A DNA stretch of 64,000 nucleotides, taken from assembly GCF_019598945.1 (NCBI RefSeq), contig NZ_CP080598.1, positions 4,216,001 to 4,280,000 of the forward strand, written 5' to 3'. Under the pieces are notes generated by a model. It searched no databases, had not been told where the DNA came from, and worked only from the letters and a program-made list of their open reading frames with translations. Each line of letters begins with the position of its first letter. Within the stretch, counting starts at the first letter, position 1. Shown here piece by piece: positions 17,638-28,116 of the stretch. A program made the position numbers and the translations under genes. The DNA is from Sphaerospermopsis torques-reginae ITEP-024. GTDB lineage: Bacteria > Cyanobacteriota > Cyanobacteriia > Cyanobacteriales > Nostocaceae.

Positions 17638-18528
17638 TTACGAACCACTGTTATCAAAATTTTCTAACCAGCGAATGACATCAGCTTGACTAGAAAAATC
17701 TAAAAGTGCTTCTGCTAAACTTTCTAATTGAGTTGTAGACAACTGATTAATTCTCTCTTCAGTCTCAGCATCAACCGCACCAAAGCGACGAGAAAGTAAC
17801 CGGAGAACTAACAAAACCTCTCCTTCCTGTTTACCTTCAAGTTTTCCTTCCTGTTTACCAATGTTAATACCTTCCAGCTTTCCTTCCAACTTTCCTTTTT
17901 GCAGAATATCTTGATAAATCACAGATTCTTGCATAATTTCCTCTCGAAATAATTGTCGAATTACATCTTTTTCAAACCGCAAACCCGCTAGAAGCTGTAC
18001 ACAGGTTGAGATATTGACTCTTTCCTGGTTTTCTTCAATCATATCTAACTGATCCGCGACTTGCTTTAACAAAGTATTTGGTGAATCGGTTTTTGCTAAT
18101 GTCGCTAATGGTAAAAGACCAGGATTTGCTAACAATGGTGCGGGATCTTCTTCCCACAACCGAATCACTCGATACTCGTGTCTGGTTCTTGTGTCTACAT
18201 ACTCTGTAGTAAAGACAATTTCAGAATCGCTAAGTTGTAGAAAAATAATTACTTGCTCAATTGGACACCAGTATTGACGTTTTAATCTGGTGTAATAATC
18301 CAACATCCTAAAATCTAGTGGTGGTTTGGATTTAGGTGTAGTTTGAAATTCTAAATGCAGAATTTCCTGAGAAATTTGTAAAAATGTAACAGAATCAGCA
18401 CGAATAGGATCGAGATTCAGTTCTGTTTTCAGTACCTGGATATCTGAAGTTTCTGATGATAGTAACCATCTAGCAAATTCACCAGGATACTTTTCGGCGA
18501 GGTACTTGCAACTATTATCGTAAACCAA
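17638..18528 (-). CDS. Rpn-family putative nuclease/transposase with DUF4351 C-terminus
   Basis: A 296-residue protein. The N-terminal 140 residues (MVYDNSCKYLAEKYPGEFAR..., EILHLEFQTTP, LDYYTRLKRQY) match the cyanobacterial Rpn/PD-(D/E)XK group (recombination-promoting nuclease). Residues about 210-235 are a low-complexity run of LEGK/QEGK repeats, and the last 60 (LRLLSRRFGAVD..., LEALAEALLDFSS-like) match DUF4351. Catalytic residues of the nuclease fold are plausibly the Asp near residue 40 and the E-x-Q in LEFQT. Exact function is unknown. It lies on a segment bounded by 25-bp repeats of the proA end, a sign of past insertion. Confidence 0.8.
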   Translation of the reverse strand: MVYDNSCKYLAEKYPGEFARWLLSSETSDIQVLKTELNLDPIRADSVTFLQISQEILHLEFQTTPKSKPPLDFRMLDYYTRLKRQYWCPIEQVIIFLQLSDSEIVFTTEYVDTRTRHEYRVIRLWEEDPAPLLANPGLLPLATLAKTDSPNTLLKQVADQLDMIEENQERVNISTCVQLLAGLRFEKDVIRQLFREEIMQESVIYQDILQKGKLEGKLEGINIGKQEGKLEGKQEGEVLLVLRLLSRRFGAVDAETEERINQLSTTQLESLAEALLDFSSQADVIRWLENFDNSGS

Positions 18529-18695
18529 GGTATAATTATTCAGGTAAAGTAGGTGTTTTTGATCATAACACCTGATAGCGAGGATAAATCACGGAACAAC
18601 AAACAAAACTTTGATTTGTTATCAATCCATATAGTTGGAATTTGTTTGTTTACCAGATATTTATCATCGCTATTTTCTTTAACTTTATTTTCTTT

Positions 18696-18720
18696 AATTT
18701 TATTCCAAATCTCGATGAGT
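18696..18720. repeat. 25-bp direct repeat, copy 2 (inside proA 3' end)
   Basis: The intact copy: on the minus strand it reads the ProA codons for THRDLE, the TAA stop and AATT. It is identical to 17369-17393. Confidence 0.85.
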
Positions 18721-20007
18721 AAAGGATTTCGCATTCGCACCAGTGTAGTTTTTCACAATATGGCCATCACCACACATTTGATATTTGTAAGTTACCAAAC
18801 CTTCTAAACCCACAGGTCCACGAGGTGGCATTTGTTGGGTACTAATTCCCACTTCTGCACCAAAACCATAACGGAAACCATCTGCAAAACGAGTAGAACA
18901 ATTATGATAAACTCCCGCTGCATTAACTAAAGCTTGAAAAGTTGCTGCTGCTGTTAAATCTTCTGTAACAATGGCTTCTGTGTGCCGAGAACCATATTCA
19001 CTAATATGATTTATTGCTGCTTCTAAAGAATCAACCATTTTAATGGCTAAAATTAAATCACTGTATTCTGTTTCCCAATCAATTTCTGTTGCTAAATCAA
19101 TATTCGTTAAAATTTCTAAAGTGCGTTCATCACCTCTTAATTCTACATTTTGCATTCGCAAAGCTTCAGCAACTTGGGGTAAAAATTCCCCAGCAATACT
19201 ACTGTGAATTAATAAAGTTTCAATGGCATTACAAGCCGCAGGATATTGAGTTTTAGAATCTACAGTAATATTAATTGCCTTCTCAAAATCAGCCGCTTGA
19301 TCTATATAAAGATGACAAATTCCGTCGGCGTGACCTAAAACGGGAATGCGGGTATTTTCTTGAACAAACCTCACAAAAGAATTAGAACCTCTGGGAATAA
19401 TTAAATCTACATATTTATCTAATTTTAAAAGTTCTAAAATTTCTGATCTCGTTGTTAATAATTGCACAGCATCGGGGTTAACAGCAGTACCAGATAAACC
19501 TTTTTTAATAGCTTTAACTATTGCTTCACAAGAACGTAAAGCTTCTTTTCCACCTTTGAGAATGACACCATTACCTGATTTAATTGCTAAAGAAACAATT
19601 TGAATAGCTGCTTCAGGACGGGCTTCAAAAATAATACCTAACACACCTAAAGGACAGGTAATACGTTTGAGAATTAAACCATTATCAATTTCTCGATGAA
19701 TTTGTACCTTACCAACAGGATCATCTAACTTTCCTACATCACGCACACCAGCGATCGCATCTCTTAATTTATGTGCATCTAACTGTAAACGTTTATAAAG
19801 AGGTTTAGCGATACCTTCAGCCATAGCCGCTTCACAGTCAGCCACATTAGCAGCTAATATTTCATCCTGTGCAGATTCTAAAGCCAGAGCGATCGCATTA
19901 ATCGCTTGATTTTTCTCCTCAGTGGCAAGTACACCCAGTTTACTAGAAGCTAAACGAGTTTTTTGGGCAATTTCAGTTAAACCAGAAACAACTTCTACAG
20001 TAGTCAT
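18700..20007 (-). CDS. proA: Gamma-glutamyl phosphate reductase (ProA)
   Basis: A 435-residue enzyme of proline synthesis (from the ATG at 20007, MTTVEVVSG). It reduces glutamyl-5-phosphate with NADPH. Characteristic stretches include [38 protein letters not shown], the catalytic Cys in [12 protein letters not shown], and the C-terminal [17 protein letters not shown]. An upstream in-frame ATG (20034) would add nine unlikely residues. Its 3' end is the site of the 25-bp duplication that flanks the Rpn segment. Confidence 0.95.
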   Translation of the reverse strand: MTTVEVVSGLTEIAQKTRLASSKLGVLATEEKNQAINAIALALESAQDEILAANVADCEAAMAEGIAKPLYKRLQLDAHKLRDAIAGVRDVGKLDDPVGKVQIHREIDNGLILKRITCPLGVLGIIFEARPEAAIQIVSLAIKSGNGVILKGGKEALRSCEAIVKAIKKGLSGTAVNPDAVQLLTTRSEILELLKLDKYVDLIIPRGSNSFVRFVQENTRIPVLGHADGICHLYIDQAADFEKAINITVDSKTQYPAACNAIETLLIHSSIAGEFLPQVAEALRMQNVELRGDERTLEILTNIDLATEIDWETEYSDLILAIKMVDSLEAAINHISEYGSRHTEAIVTEDLTAAATFQALVNAAGVYHNCSTRFADGFRYGFGAEVGISTQQMPPRGPVGLEGLVTYKYQMCGDGHIVKNYTGANAKSFTHRDLE

Positions 20008-20040
20008 CACAAAAATAAATTCACAATATAACAATCTTAA

Positions 20041-20322
20041 TATTAGTTATTAGTCATTGGTCATTAGTCATTAGTTGCTTGTTACTCTTCCCCTACTTCC
20101 CCTACCTATTTACTGTCACCTGTCACCTGTCTCCTGGCTTCTTCTTTAACTTTTGCGAAATTTTGATGACGAATCGTGGATCTATTGAGTATTCATAGAT
20201 AACGATCATGTAAGCATTTAGCTTTCAGCAGTCAGTAGTCAACTTTTTAACACCTAAGGCAGAAATCATTATTTGATTATTTGCCTCCTGTCTCCTGACT
20301 CCTGACTCCTGACTCCTGAATT
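20041..20322. repeat. STRR-rich gap before the M48 gene
   Basis: ATTAGTC units at 20042-20076, CACCTGT/CTCCTG units at 20115-20140, a TTTCAGCAGTCAG stretch near 20221, and CTCCTGA repeats at 20283-20322. No gene is seen. Confidence 0.75.
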
Positions 20323-20359
20323 ATTACAAAATATCACCCTCTTGATCCGGGATTACATC

Positions 20360-21970
20360 ATGTCATTACAATCAGGCTTAGATGCCTTTCAACAGGGACG
20401 CTATCAAGAAGCAGTGTATCTGCTAGAGGAATTTTCCGAAACTTCTCTAGAACTGAGTTCTCCAGACTATCTCACAGCGCAAATGTGGCTGATGAAAGCT
20501 TATCAAAAAATAGGCGACATCGAACAAGCGAAAATCATCTGGCAAAAATTAATCAATAGTGATAACCCACAGGTGCGAGAATGGGCAGAACAAGATCGCC
20601 CATTTTTTACATCAGCTAACCAGCCTAGTTTTGCAAAAGCTGGAAGGGCAGCAGCTACGGGTGTAACCTTAGCAATGGGGGGAGTAGGTGGTAATTTAGC
20701 CTTAGCATCCTGTGTCACCATAGCCTTACTATTTGGCATGGTTTTTGTTTTAGGTTTAAGCCTAGTATTAATTTACAACAGTAGCGATCCCATGACCGGT
20801 TTAGCGATCGCTATTGCCATTACCTTAATATTCAACACAGCGGCATTTTTCCTGTCACCCTTGCTGATGGATCTTAGCCAAAGCTGGCTGTATCATACCC
20901 GTTGGGTGGACTTAGCAGAAATTGAAAGCCAAAGTCCAGAAACAGGAAAAATAATTCGCCAAGTTTGCCAACAAAAAAATATCACAATTCCCAGACTGGG
21001 CATCATTGACGACCAAAACCCCACCGCTTTCACCTATGGTTCTTTACCCAACAGTGCGCGGTTAGTCGTCAGTCAAGGACTTTTCACCTATTTAGATGAT
21101 GATGAAATAGCCACCGTTTACGCCCACGAACTAGGACACATAGTTCACTGGGACTTTGCTGTAATGACCGTAGCTTCTACCTTAGTGCAGATTTGCTACT
21201 TAGTTTACAGCACAGCTAGAAGGTTCTCTCGTGGTGGTGGAGACAACAAAATCAAAGATGCTTTGCAAACAGCCAGTTTAGTAGCTTACATCTTTTATAT
21301 TATTGGTACTTACCTACTGTTATATCTTTCTCGTACTAGAGAATACTTTGCAGACCATTTCGCAGCAGAAACCACCGGCAACCCTAACGGACTTTCTCGC
21401 GCCTTAGTGAAAATTGCCTATGGCATAGTTGAAGAAGGTTCACGTTCTCAAGAACCCAGCCGGTTAATAGAAGGAACTCGCGCTTTAGGCATTTATGACC
21501 ACAAAGCCGCAGCTTCTACGGGTACAGCTTACCGCATTGCTTCCGATCCGCAAAAAATCGGTCGTGTCTTTTTATGGGATATGTTTAACCCTTGGGGTTG
21601 GTGGATGGAACTCAACTCTACCCATCCCCTCACAGGTAAACGAGTCCGCGCCCTCAGCACCTACGCTGAACAACTAGGTTTACCCACAGAGTTTGACATT
21701 GGGGCAGTTATCGGTGAAGGTAAAACCCTTAATAAAAGCAAGCTTTATGGCAATTTCTTTGTAGATATCGTCCTGTACGGTGCAGAAACCATCGGTTTCG
21801 TCCTGGGTATAATTATCGGCTTGTTCATGTTGTCAACTTCTAACAACCCAGGCTTACTATTTGGTATGGCATTAATGGGTTTAGGAGTGGGAATTTTAGT
21901 CAAAGCTTTTGTGATGTTCCCTGACTATTCCCATGCTGCACCCACTGATATTCTGCTATATAAAACCTAG
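20360..21970 (+). CDS. M48-family zinc metalloprotease with N-terminal TPR-like region
   Basis: A 536-residue membrane protease (start ATG 20360; a TTG at 20342 would add six residues). The first 70 residues are TPR-like (GLDAFQQGRYQEAVYLLEEF). Two or three membrane segments follow (about 115-175). The zinc site is HELGH in YAHELGHIVHWD, with the third ligand in TREYFADHFAAE. It resembles HtpX/M48 quality-control proteases. The last five residues (LLYKT) and stop are encoded by the left end of the 298-bp dispersed element, so the original C-terminus has been replaced. Confidence 0.88.
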   Translation: MSLQSGLDAFQQGRYQEAVYLLEEFSETSLELSSPDYLTAQMWLMKAYQKIGDIEQAKIIWQKLINSDNPQVREWAEQDRPFFTSANQPSFAKAGRAAATGVTLAMGGVGGNLALASCVTIALLFGMVFVLGLSLVLIYNSSDPMTGLAIAIAITLIFNTAAFFLSPLLMDLSQSWLYHTRWVDLAEIESQSPETGKIIRQVCQQKNITIPRLGIIDDQNPTAFTYGSLPNSARLVVSQGLFTYLDDDEIATVYAHELGHIVHWDFAVMTVASTLVQICYLVYSTARRFSRGGGDNKIKDALQTASLVAYIFYIIGTYLLLYLSRTREYFADHFAAETTGNPNGLSRALVKIAYGIVEEGSRSQEPSRLIEGTRALGIYDHKAAASTGTAYRIASDPQKIGRVFLWDMFNPWGWWMELNSTHPLTGKRVRALSTYAEQLGLPTEFDIGAVIGEGKTLNKSKLYGNFFVDIVLYGAETIGFVLGIIIGLFMLSTSNNPGLLFGMALMGLGVGILVKAFVMFPDYSHAAPTDILLYKT

Positions 21971-22246
21971 ACAAAGCTAGACTTTACTTTCTACTTCAAC
22001 GGGAGCATGGGAGCGGTTATCCCTCAGTAGACTTGCACGCTGTAGCCCAACGCGACTTTCTCAGGTTAAGTTTTGGAAACAGACTATCACTATCAATGCT
22101 TGGTTTTCGCGTCGGTAATAGTCTGATTCAATACTTGATATCTGAGGATTATATATCAAGTTGGCATTTTTCTGAGCTAACTTATGTCAATTTTTGTCAA
22201 TATAAGTATATTTTCGTCTATAAAATGGTCAACTTAGGACAAGCTC
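21949..22246 (+). mobile_element. 298-bp dispersed structured element, copy A
   Basis: The same sequence occurs in reverse at 46439-46736 (copy C, about four differences seen) and 33376-33674 (copy B, clearly more divergent). It begins ATTCTGCTATATAAAACCTAG and ends CAACTTAGGACAAGCTC. It has no terminal inverted repeats; instead its ends carry similar direct motifs (AACCTAGACAAAGCT, AACTTAGGACAAGCT). Internal stems are CAGACTAT/ATAGTCTG and ACTTGATAT/ATATCAAGT. This copy ends 14 bp before the leader-distal repeat of the CRISPR array. Confidence 0.75.
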
Positions 22247-22260
22247 ATTTTTGTCTGGAT

Positions 22261-22583
22261 GTTTCAATCCCTAATAGGGAGTATTGGAAATTGCAATCGG
22301 CGCGGGATGAATTAGCTGAAGCATCGGCTGGTTTCAATCCCTAATAGGGAGTATTGGAAATTGCAATTTTCTCAAGGGAAATTTTTTGATAGGAGCAGAT
22401 GGGTTTCAATCCCTAATAGGGAGTATTGGAAATTGCAATTGATTCTAATAATGGGGCTATTCGCCAAGCTCTTGGGTTTCAATCCCTAATAGGGAGTATT
22501 GGAAATTGCAATCATCACAAAGCAGTGCCAGAAATTAGTACCTGTGGTTTCAATCCCTAATAGGGAGTATTGGAAATTGCAAT
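22261..22583 (-). CRISPR. Orphan CRISPR array, 5 repeats and 4 spacers
   Basis: Five identical 37-bp repeats (22261-22297, 22331-22367, 22403-22439, 22476-22512, 22547-22583) with spacers of 33, 35, 36 and 34 bp. On the minus strand the repeat ends ATTGAAAC, the usual 8-nt crRNA handle, and contains the short palindrome CCCTATTAGGG. That fixes the transcription direction as minus and puts the leader at 22584-22830. No cas gene is in the window, so any processing must rely on genes elsewhere. All repeats look intact, including the distal one. Confidence 0.95.
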
Positions 22584-22919
22584 AGCGGCATCCTGAAAGC
22601 CTGTCTATATTTAGTTTTCAAGGTTCGATTGCGCGAGTGACTCCATCATAGTCCATTTCAGGAATCGTGTCAAGAGCAAAAAACGCCCAAACCCAGTCTG
22701 TGTAACGTGCGCGGGTGGTTGGAAAAGCAGAACAACCCCAAAGTCAAGCCTATCAAGAGATACAGGCATTTTTTTACAACACCAATTTTTTACACCCACC
22801 CATCCGCGCAAAACACCCGCAAATGTAAACATATATAAAAGATTTAGCCGTAATTGTATAACTCCCAGAACCAATTTAATAGCATTTAACAAAAAGCCTT
22901 AAAATTTCAGGAGCGTCTG
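22584..22919 (-). promoter_or_regulatory. CRISPR leader region
   Basis: A non-coding 336-bp gap next to the leader-proximal repeat. It holds a consensus promoter reading toward the array and a GC-rich inverted pair (GCGCGGGTGGTTGG / CACCCACCCATCCGCGC, about 22711-22810). The 93-residue minus-strand frame here has no protein character. Confidence 0.75.
22645..22673 (-). promoter_or_regulatory. Sigma-70-type promoter of the CRISPR array
   Basis: On the minus strand -35 TTGACA (22668-22673) and -10 TATGAT (22645-22650) are separated by exactly 17 nt. Transcription would start near 22637, about 50 nt before the first repeat. Confidence 0.8.
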
Positions 22920-24386
22920 ATGGTTACAGCAACAAGACCACAACCACAGGTGAAAATAGGACCTACCCAACTGCTAATAAATAATGAATGGGTGGAAAGT
23001 GTCAGCAAGAAAAGATTTGCTACCATTAACCCCGCTACGGGTGAAGTAATTTGTGAAGTTGCAGAAGCAGATGCAGCGGATGTAGATAAAGCAGTCCAAG
23101 CAGCGAGAAAGGCTTTTAATGGCGAATGGCGGAAAATTTCTGCGACAGAACGGGGTAATTTACTTTACAGGTTAGCAGATTTAATTGAGGAAAATATTGA
23201 TGAACTGGCACGTTTAGAAACTCTCGATAATGGTAAGCCTGTACATGACTCTGTAGGAGATATAGAGTTAGTTATTGCCTGTTATCGTTATTATGCAGGT
23301 TGGGCTGATAAGGTACAGGGTAAAACAATTCCTATTAATGGTCCTTATTTCTGCTACACTCGCCATGAACCAGTGGGAGTTGTTGGGCAAATTATACCTT
23401 GGAATTTCCCGTTATTGATGCAAGCTTGGAAATTAGCACCAGCTTTAGCAACGGGTAATACTGTGGTGATGAAAACTGCGGAACAAACGCCTTTATCAGC
23501 GTTGCGGGTGGGTGAGTTAATTGTGGAAGCGGGTTTTCCTGCTGGTGTGGTAAATATATTATCAGGTTATGGACCCACTGCGGGGGCGGCGATCGCATAT
23601 CATCATGATATTGATAAAGTTGCCTTTACCGGTTCAACTGAAGTCGGCCATTTAATTATGGAAGCGGCTGCAAAAAGCAACCTCAAACGGGTAACTTTAG
23701 AATTAGGTGGCAAAAGTCCTAACATTGTTTTTGCCGATGCTAACATAGATGCCGCTATTCAAGCTGCCCATGAAGCGATATTTTTTAATCAAGGACAATG
23801 CTGTTCTGCTGGTTCTCGGTTATTTGTGGAAGCAAAAATTTATGATCAGTTTGTGAATAGAAGTGTAGAAATAGCTAGAGAGCGTACAGTCGGCGATCCT
23901 TTTGACCCCAACACCCAACAAGGACCCCAAGTAGACCAAGAACAATTTAACCGAGTCATGAGTTACATTGAATCAGGTAAACGGGAAGGGGCGCAGATGC
24001 TTTATGGTGGTAATAGAGTGGGAGACAGAGGTTATTTTATTACCCCGACAGTATTTGCAGATGTCCGCGATGAAATGAAAATTGCCCAAGAAGAGATTTT
24101 TGGACCCGTGATGAGTATCATCAAATTTCAACATGTGGAAGAAGTGATCCAACGGGCAAATAATACCATGTATGGTTTAGCGGCAGCGGTGTGGACACAG
24201 GATATCACCAAAGCTCATGCGATCGCTAACAATGTCCGTGCAGGTACGGTATGGGTAAACTGTTATGATGTCTTTGATGCAGCCGCACCCTTTGGCGGTT
24301 TCAAACAGTCGGGTATGGGTAGAGAACTGGGAGAATACGGTTTACAGCAATACACAGAAATTAAGACTGTGACAGTGAAATTGTAA
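22920..24386 (+). CDS. NAD(P)-dependent aldehyde dehydrogenase
   Basis: A 488-residue ALDH-superfamily enzyme. The signatures are [18 protein letters not shown], the catalytic Glu motif LELGGKSPN, and the catalytic Cys motif [11 protein letters not shown], followed by EEIFGPVMS and the C-terminal [18 protein letters not shown]. It most resembles class 1/2-type (retinal/betaine-like) dehydrogenases. Cyanobacterial relatives oxidise aliphatic aldehydes and apocarotenals, so detoxification or apocarotenoid metabolism is likely, but the substrate cannot be fixed. A GGAG ribosome-binding site lies 8 nt before the start. It converges on the split kinase gene. Confidence 0.92.
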   Translation: MVTATRPQPQVKIGPTQLLINNEWVESVSKKRFATINPATGEVICEVAEADAADVDKAVQAARKAFNGEWRKISATERGNLLYRLADLIEENIDELARLETLDNGKPVHDSVGDIELVIACYRYYAGWADKVQGKTIPINGPYFCYTRHEPVGVVGQIIPWNFPLLMQAWKLAPALATGNTVVMKTAEQTPLSALRVGELIVEAGFPAGVVNILSGYGPTAGAAIAYHHDIDKVAFTGSTEVGHLIMEAAAKSNLKRVTLELGGKSPNIVFADANIDAAIQAAHEAIFFNQGQCCSAGSRLFVEAKIYDQFVNRSVEIARERTVGDPFDPNTQQGPQVDQEQFNRVMSYIESGKREGAQMLYGGNRVGDRGYFITPTVFADVRDEMKIAQEEIFGPVMSIIKFQHVEEVIQRANNTMYGLAAAVWTQDITKAHAIANNVRAGTVWVNCYDVFDAAAPFGGFKQSGMGRELGEYGLQQYTEIKTVTVKL

Positions 24387-24629
24387 CTTTTGATTGGTAA
24401 TGGGTAATTGGTAATTGGTAATTGGTGGATTTCTTAATGTCACCTATTACCAAAAATAGTCGGTTTTAACCGACTTTAGCTTTTAGACAGGGAATTTATT
24501 CCCTGGCTTTAAATTTCTCTGTCACCTGTCACCAATCACCTGTAACCTGTAACCTGTAACCTGTAACCTGTAACCTGTAACCTGTAACCTGTCACCTGTC
24601 ACCTGTCACCTGTCACCTGTCACCTATCA
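24387..24629. repeat. STRR tract with two hairpins between convergent genes
   Basis: TAATTGG units (about 24395-24424), two hairpins (AGTCGG-6-CCGACT at 24458-24475; CAGGGAAT/ATTCCCTG at 24488-24505), then a long run of AACCTGT and CACCTGT heptamers (about 24538-24628) that runs into the kinase gene and supplies its stop codon. Confidence 0.85.
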
Positions 24630-27600
24630 CTGACCTTTTCGCCAAAACAGCAACTACATTTACCAATTGATCCGGTTCAACAGGTTTATTAATATGCAAT
24701 TGAAAACCTGCGGCTAAAGACTCTGCCTGTTCTACTTCTCCTGTATAACCAGTGAGTGCCGCAGCAGGAATTTTCCCTCCCTGTTCGGCACTCAAAGCCC
24801 TAATTTGACGCATCAGTGCATAACCATCTTCTTCCGGTAAACCAATATCAGAGAGGATGACATCATACCCACCAGGATTATTCTTGAGTATTGATAGTGC
24901 CTCTCGTGCAGATGTAGCCTCTGTTACTTGAACATCGTAATCTTCTAGCACGATTTTAAATAATTGACGCAGGTCTGGTTCATCATCAACTATCAGCACC
25001 CGCACACCCGCTAAAGATGGGTAAGAAACAGAGACAGCAGGTGCAGCGGGGGGGGTTGGTTCTTGAGTAACTGCTATATCACTCTCTTCCTGGTTAGTGT
25101 GCAGAGGTAGCCTGACGGTAAAAGTAGCACCTTGATCCTTACCTGGACTCGCTGCTTCTACAGTACCACCGTGGAGTTCTACCAAATGGCGCACTATTGC
25201 TAGTCCCAGTCCTAAGCCAGCATTTGATTTGCGTGTAGTGCTATCAGCTTGACGAAATCGGTCAAACACATAAGGGAGAAAATCAGCACTGATACCTAAA
25301 CCAGTATCTTTAACTTGAATTTCCGCTTGATCATCAGTGTAATTGAGAGTAACATCAATGATTCCACCATCAGAGGTAAATTTAATGGAATTAGACAGTA
25401 AATTCCAGATTACCTGCTGTAAGCGATTCGGATCTCCGATCAAGGTTCTCGGTGTAGGATCTAGTTGCGATTGAATTTGAATGTTTTTCTCTTCTGCGGA
25501 AAAACGTACAACTTCTATAGCTGCGGAAATGACAGGTACAAGTTGAACAGGTTGGGTATTCAGATGCAGTCTACCAGAACTAATCCGAGAAATATCTAAT
25601 AAATCGCCAATTAGCAGGTTTTGAGCGTGGGCAGCGCGTTCAATAGCTTCTAATGCCTGATCGGTTTTACTTTCATCAAGCTGATGTTTTCGTAGTAACT
25701 GCGTCCACCCCAATAGAGAATTAAGGGGATTTCTTAACTCATGGGAGAGAATAGATAAAAACTCATCCTTTGCCCGGTTGGCTGTTTCTGCTGCTGTTCT
25801 GGCTGAATGTTCTTGTTCTAGAAGTTTAATCCGTTCTGCCTCTAAATATTTCTGTTGGGTAATATCTTCAATTGCTAACAAAATCAGTGATTTATTATCT
25901 ATTTGCGGCATTTTTCGAGCATTGAGACGCATGATTTTGTGGCCAATTTGCTCAAAAGTATGCTCAACTTCCACATTTTCAAAATGGGTTTGTTCGGGAA
26001 GAATATGTTCTAAGAGCGATCGCAACTGGGGAATATTCCACTGGCCATTACCAATTTCATAAATCAGGCGATTTTCTGTTTCTTCTCGTACTACCTGGAA
26101 TGTATCATAGAAAAATTGATTGCCACTAATTACCCGTAAATCTATATCCAAAACCACTAAAGATTGGCGTACAGTATCTACTATTGCTTCTGCATAATCA
26201 CGGGAAGCTCTCAGCTTTTCGGCAGTACGTTTGATAGCATCAATATCTAACAAAATTACTACAGCACCATCAATTTTATTATCTATTGTCCGATAGGGTC
26301 TAATGCGTAAATCATACCAACGACCATCTTGATCCTGCACTTCCAAAGTTTTCAAATTCAGGGTACTAATCACATCTAAAATTTGTGCTTCTAAATCAGA
26401 AATATTTAATTTATGTTTAATATCACTTAATGGTCGTCCCACATCTGAAGGAATTAAGTTAAATACTGCTCCGGCTGCGGGAGTAAAGCGGCGAATCTGT
26501 AAATCACCACCTAACATGAGAATGGCAATCTGAATACTACTGAGCAGATTTTGTAAATCATTACTCACCTGATTTGATTCAATATTGCGCCGTTGCAATT
26601 CATCATTAATAGTATTCAATTCTTCATTAGTCGCCTGAATTTCTTCCTTAGCTGTTTCTAATTCTTCATTGGTACTTTGCAACTCTTCATTACTAGAGAG
26701 AATTTCCTCATTAGCGGCTCGCAAATCTTGATTACTGGCTTGTTGTTCCTCAATAATTGATTGCAAATAATCTTTAGTAGATTTTAATTCCTGTTGCAGA
26801 ATAGAAAGTTCCTGCTCATAACTGCTTGCTTGCTCCGTCTTAGATTTAATATTACTAATTATTGGCGATACAGAACTAACTGGAGTGGGTGTATCCTCAA
26901 ATAAAATTAAAAAAAATTCTTCTTCTGATCCAGCAGATTCAAAGGGAACAACATTAATTTTTACCTGTCTAACTTGATTTTCTGCTTTAATTTGTATCCC
27001 TTCTTGTGTGACTGGTATTTTTTGCTTTTTAGCCTGATGAATACTGCTACGTAAATCTAGCCGCAATTCTTCCCTGGCCATTTTTAGTAAATTAAAACTG
27101 GGTTTACCGGGTGCTGGTTGTAAATAGAGACTTGTCTGTCCTCGAAATTGCAAAATCTCAAAATCATCGTTGATAATTACACCCACGGGTGCGAATTGAT
27201 TTAACACAATCCTATCAGCCTCTTTTTGGATTTCCACATCATTTCCAATACCTTCATTTTCTATCATTTGTAATTTAGCAGTTTCTACTGGATAGTTACG
27301 AGCCATTAAATCAATAGCTAATCGGGTAGCTGCCATTTTACGAGCATAAATCTTGTACTTTTTATCTACCACAGTAAATAAATCAGTAAATTCCCCCACT
27401 GTTTCAGACGTACCTAACATCAAAAAACCTGTAGGTTTAAGACCATAATGGAAAATTGGCACGACTTTTTTCTGAACAGCAGCACCCAAGTAAATCAGCA
27501 CATTCCTACAAGTGATTAAATCCAGTCGGGAAAATGGCGGATCATTAATCAAGTTTTGTCTGGCAAAAACACACAGTTCTCTCACTGCTTTATTAATTTG

Positions 27601-28116
27601 ATAGCCACCCTCTACCTGCACAAAAAAACGTTGTAATCTTTCTGGGGAAATATTCCCTACCTGGTTAGGTTTATAAATGCCGGCTCTGGCTTTTTCTATG
27701 GCTACTTCATTAATATCTGTCGCAAAAATTTGAATAGGGATATTAATTCCCTTGTTTGTTAAAAATTCTAGTAAGCAAATCGCAATAGAATAGGCTTCTT
27801 CACCTGTTGAACATCCAGCAACCCAAATCCGAATAGGATCATCTGGTTTGCGCTTATTAATAATAATTGGAAATATTGTAGTTTTTAAAGCTTCAAAGGC
27901 TTCTGCATCCCGAAAAAAACAGGTGACAGTAATTAAAACATCGTAATATAAGGCGGTAATTTCTGCCGGTTTATCCTGAATATAATGAACGTAATCTTCT
28001 AAATTATCCAATCTATATAACATCATCCGTCGCTGAATCCGTCGCTTCAGGGTATTCTGCTTGTAATGGGTAAAGTCAACACCTGTAGCCGCCCTTAAAA
28101 TCTGAAAAATCTTTAA
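24613..28116 (-). pseudogene. CheR-PAS-histidine kinase-receiver part of a CheB/CheR hybrid kinase, severed by an IS
   Basis: The 3' part of a gene split by an IS1634-type insertion. Its domains in order are a CheR methyltransferase lacking its extreme N-terminus (VAGCSTGEEAYSIAI, SAM-binding), a coiled coil rich in NEEL repeats, PAS-like domains, HisKA with phospho-acceptor His (LSHELRNPLNSLLGW), HATPase_c (NLLSNSIKFT, DTGLGIS, GLGLGLAIV), and a receiver (VLIVDDEPD; acceptor Asp in VILSDIGLPEEDG). An internal ATG at 28026 leaves a 1,137-residue frame that could still be made. Removing the IS and one 5-bp duplicate restores one 1,407-residue frame with the CheB part. The stop and last residues (IGDR) come from a GTCACCT repeat. 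Confidence 0.88.
28112..28116. repeat. Target site duplication, left copy (TTTAA)
   Basis: TTTAA directly abuts the left IS end; the partner is at 30151-30155. One copy is enough to restore the host frame. Confidence 0.9.

Noticed and set aside
18540-18740. 66-residue minus-strand and 84-residue plus-strand frames between Rpn and proA
   Set aside because: They overlap the proA end in other frames and have AT-rich, unstructured translations.
21949-22246. Copy A of the 298-bp element as the CRISPR leader
   Set aside because: The repeat orientation (ATTGAAAC end on the minus strand) and the consensus promoter on the opposite side place the leader at 22584-22830. Other copies of the element have no array.
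22033-22344. 103-residue frame (MHAVAQRDFLRL...) running into the CRISPR array
   Set aside because: It runs through the dispersed element and into CRISPR repeats. The related frame in copy C has a different end and it is broken in copy B, so it is not under coding constraint.
22611-22892. 93-residue minus-strand frame in the CRISPR leader
   Set aside because: It covers the promoter and leader inverted repeats and has no domain-like text.
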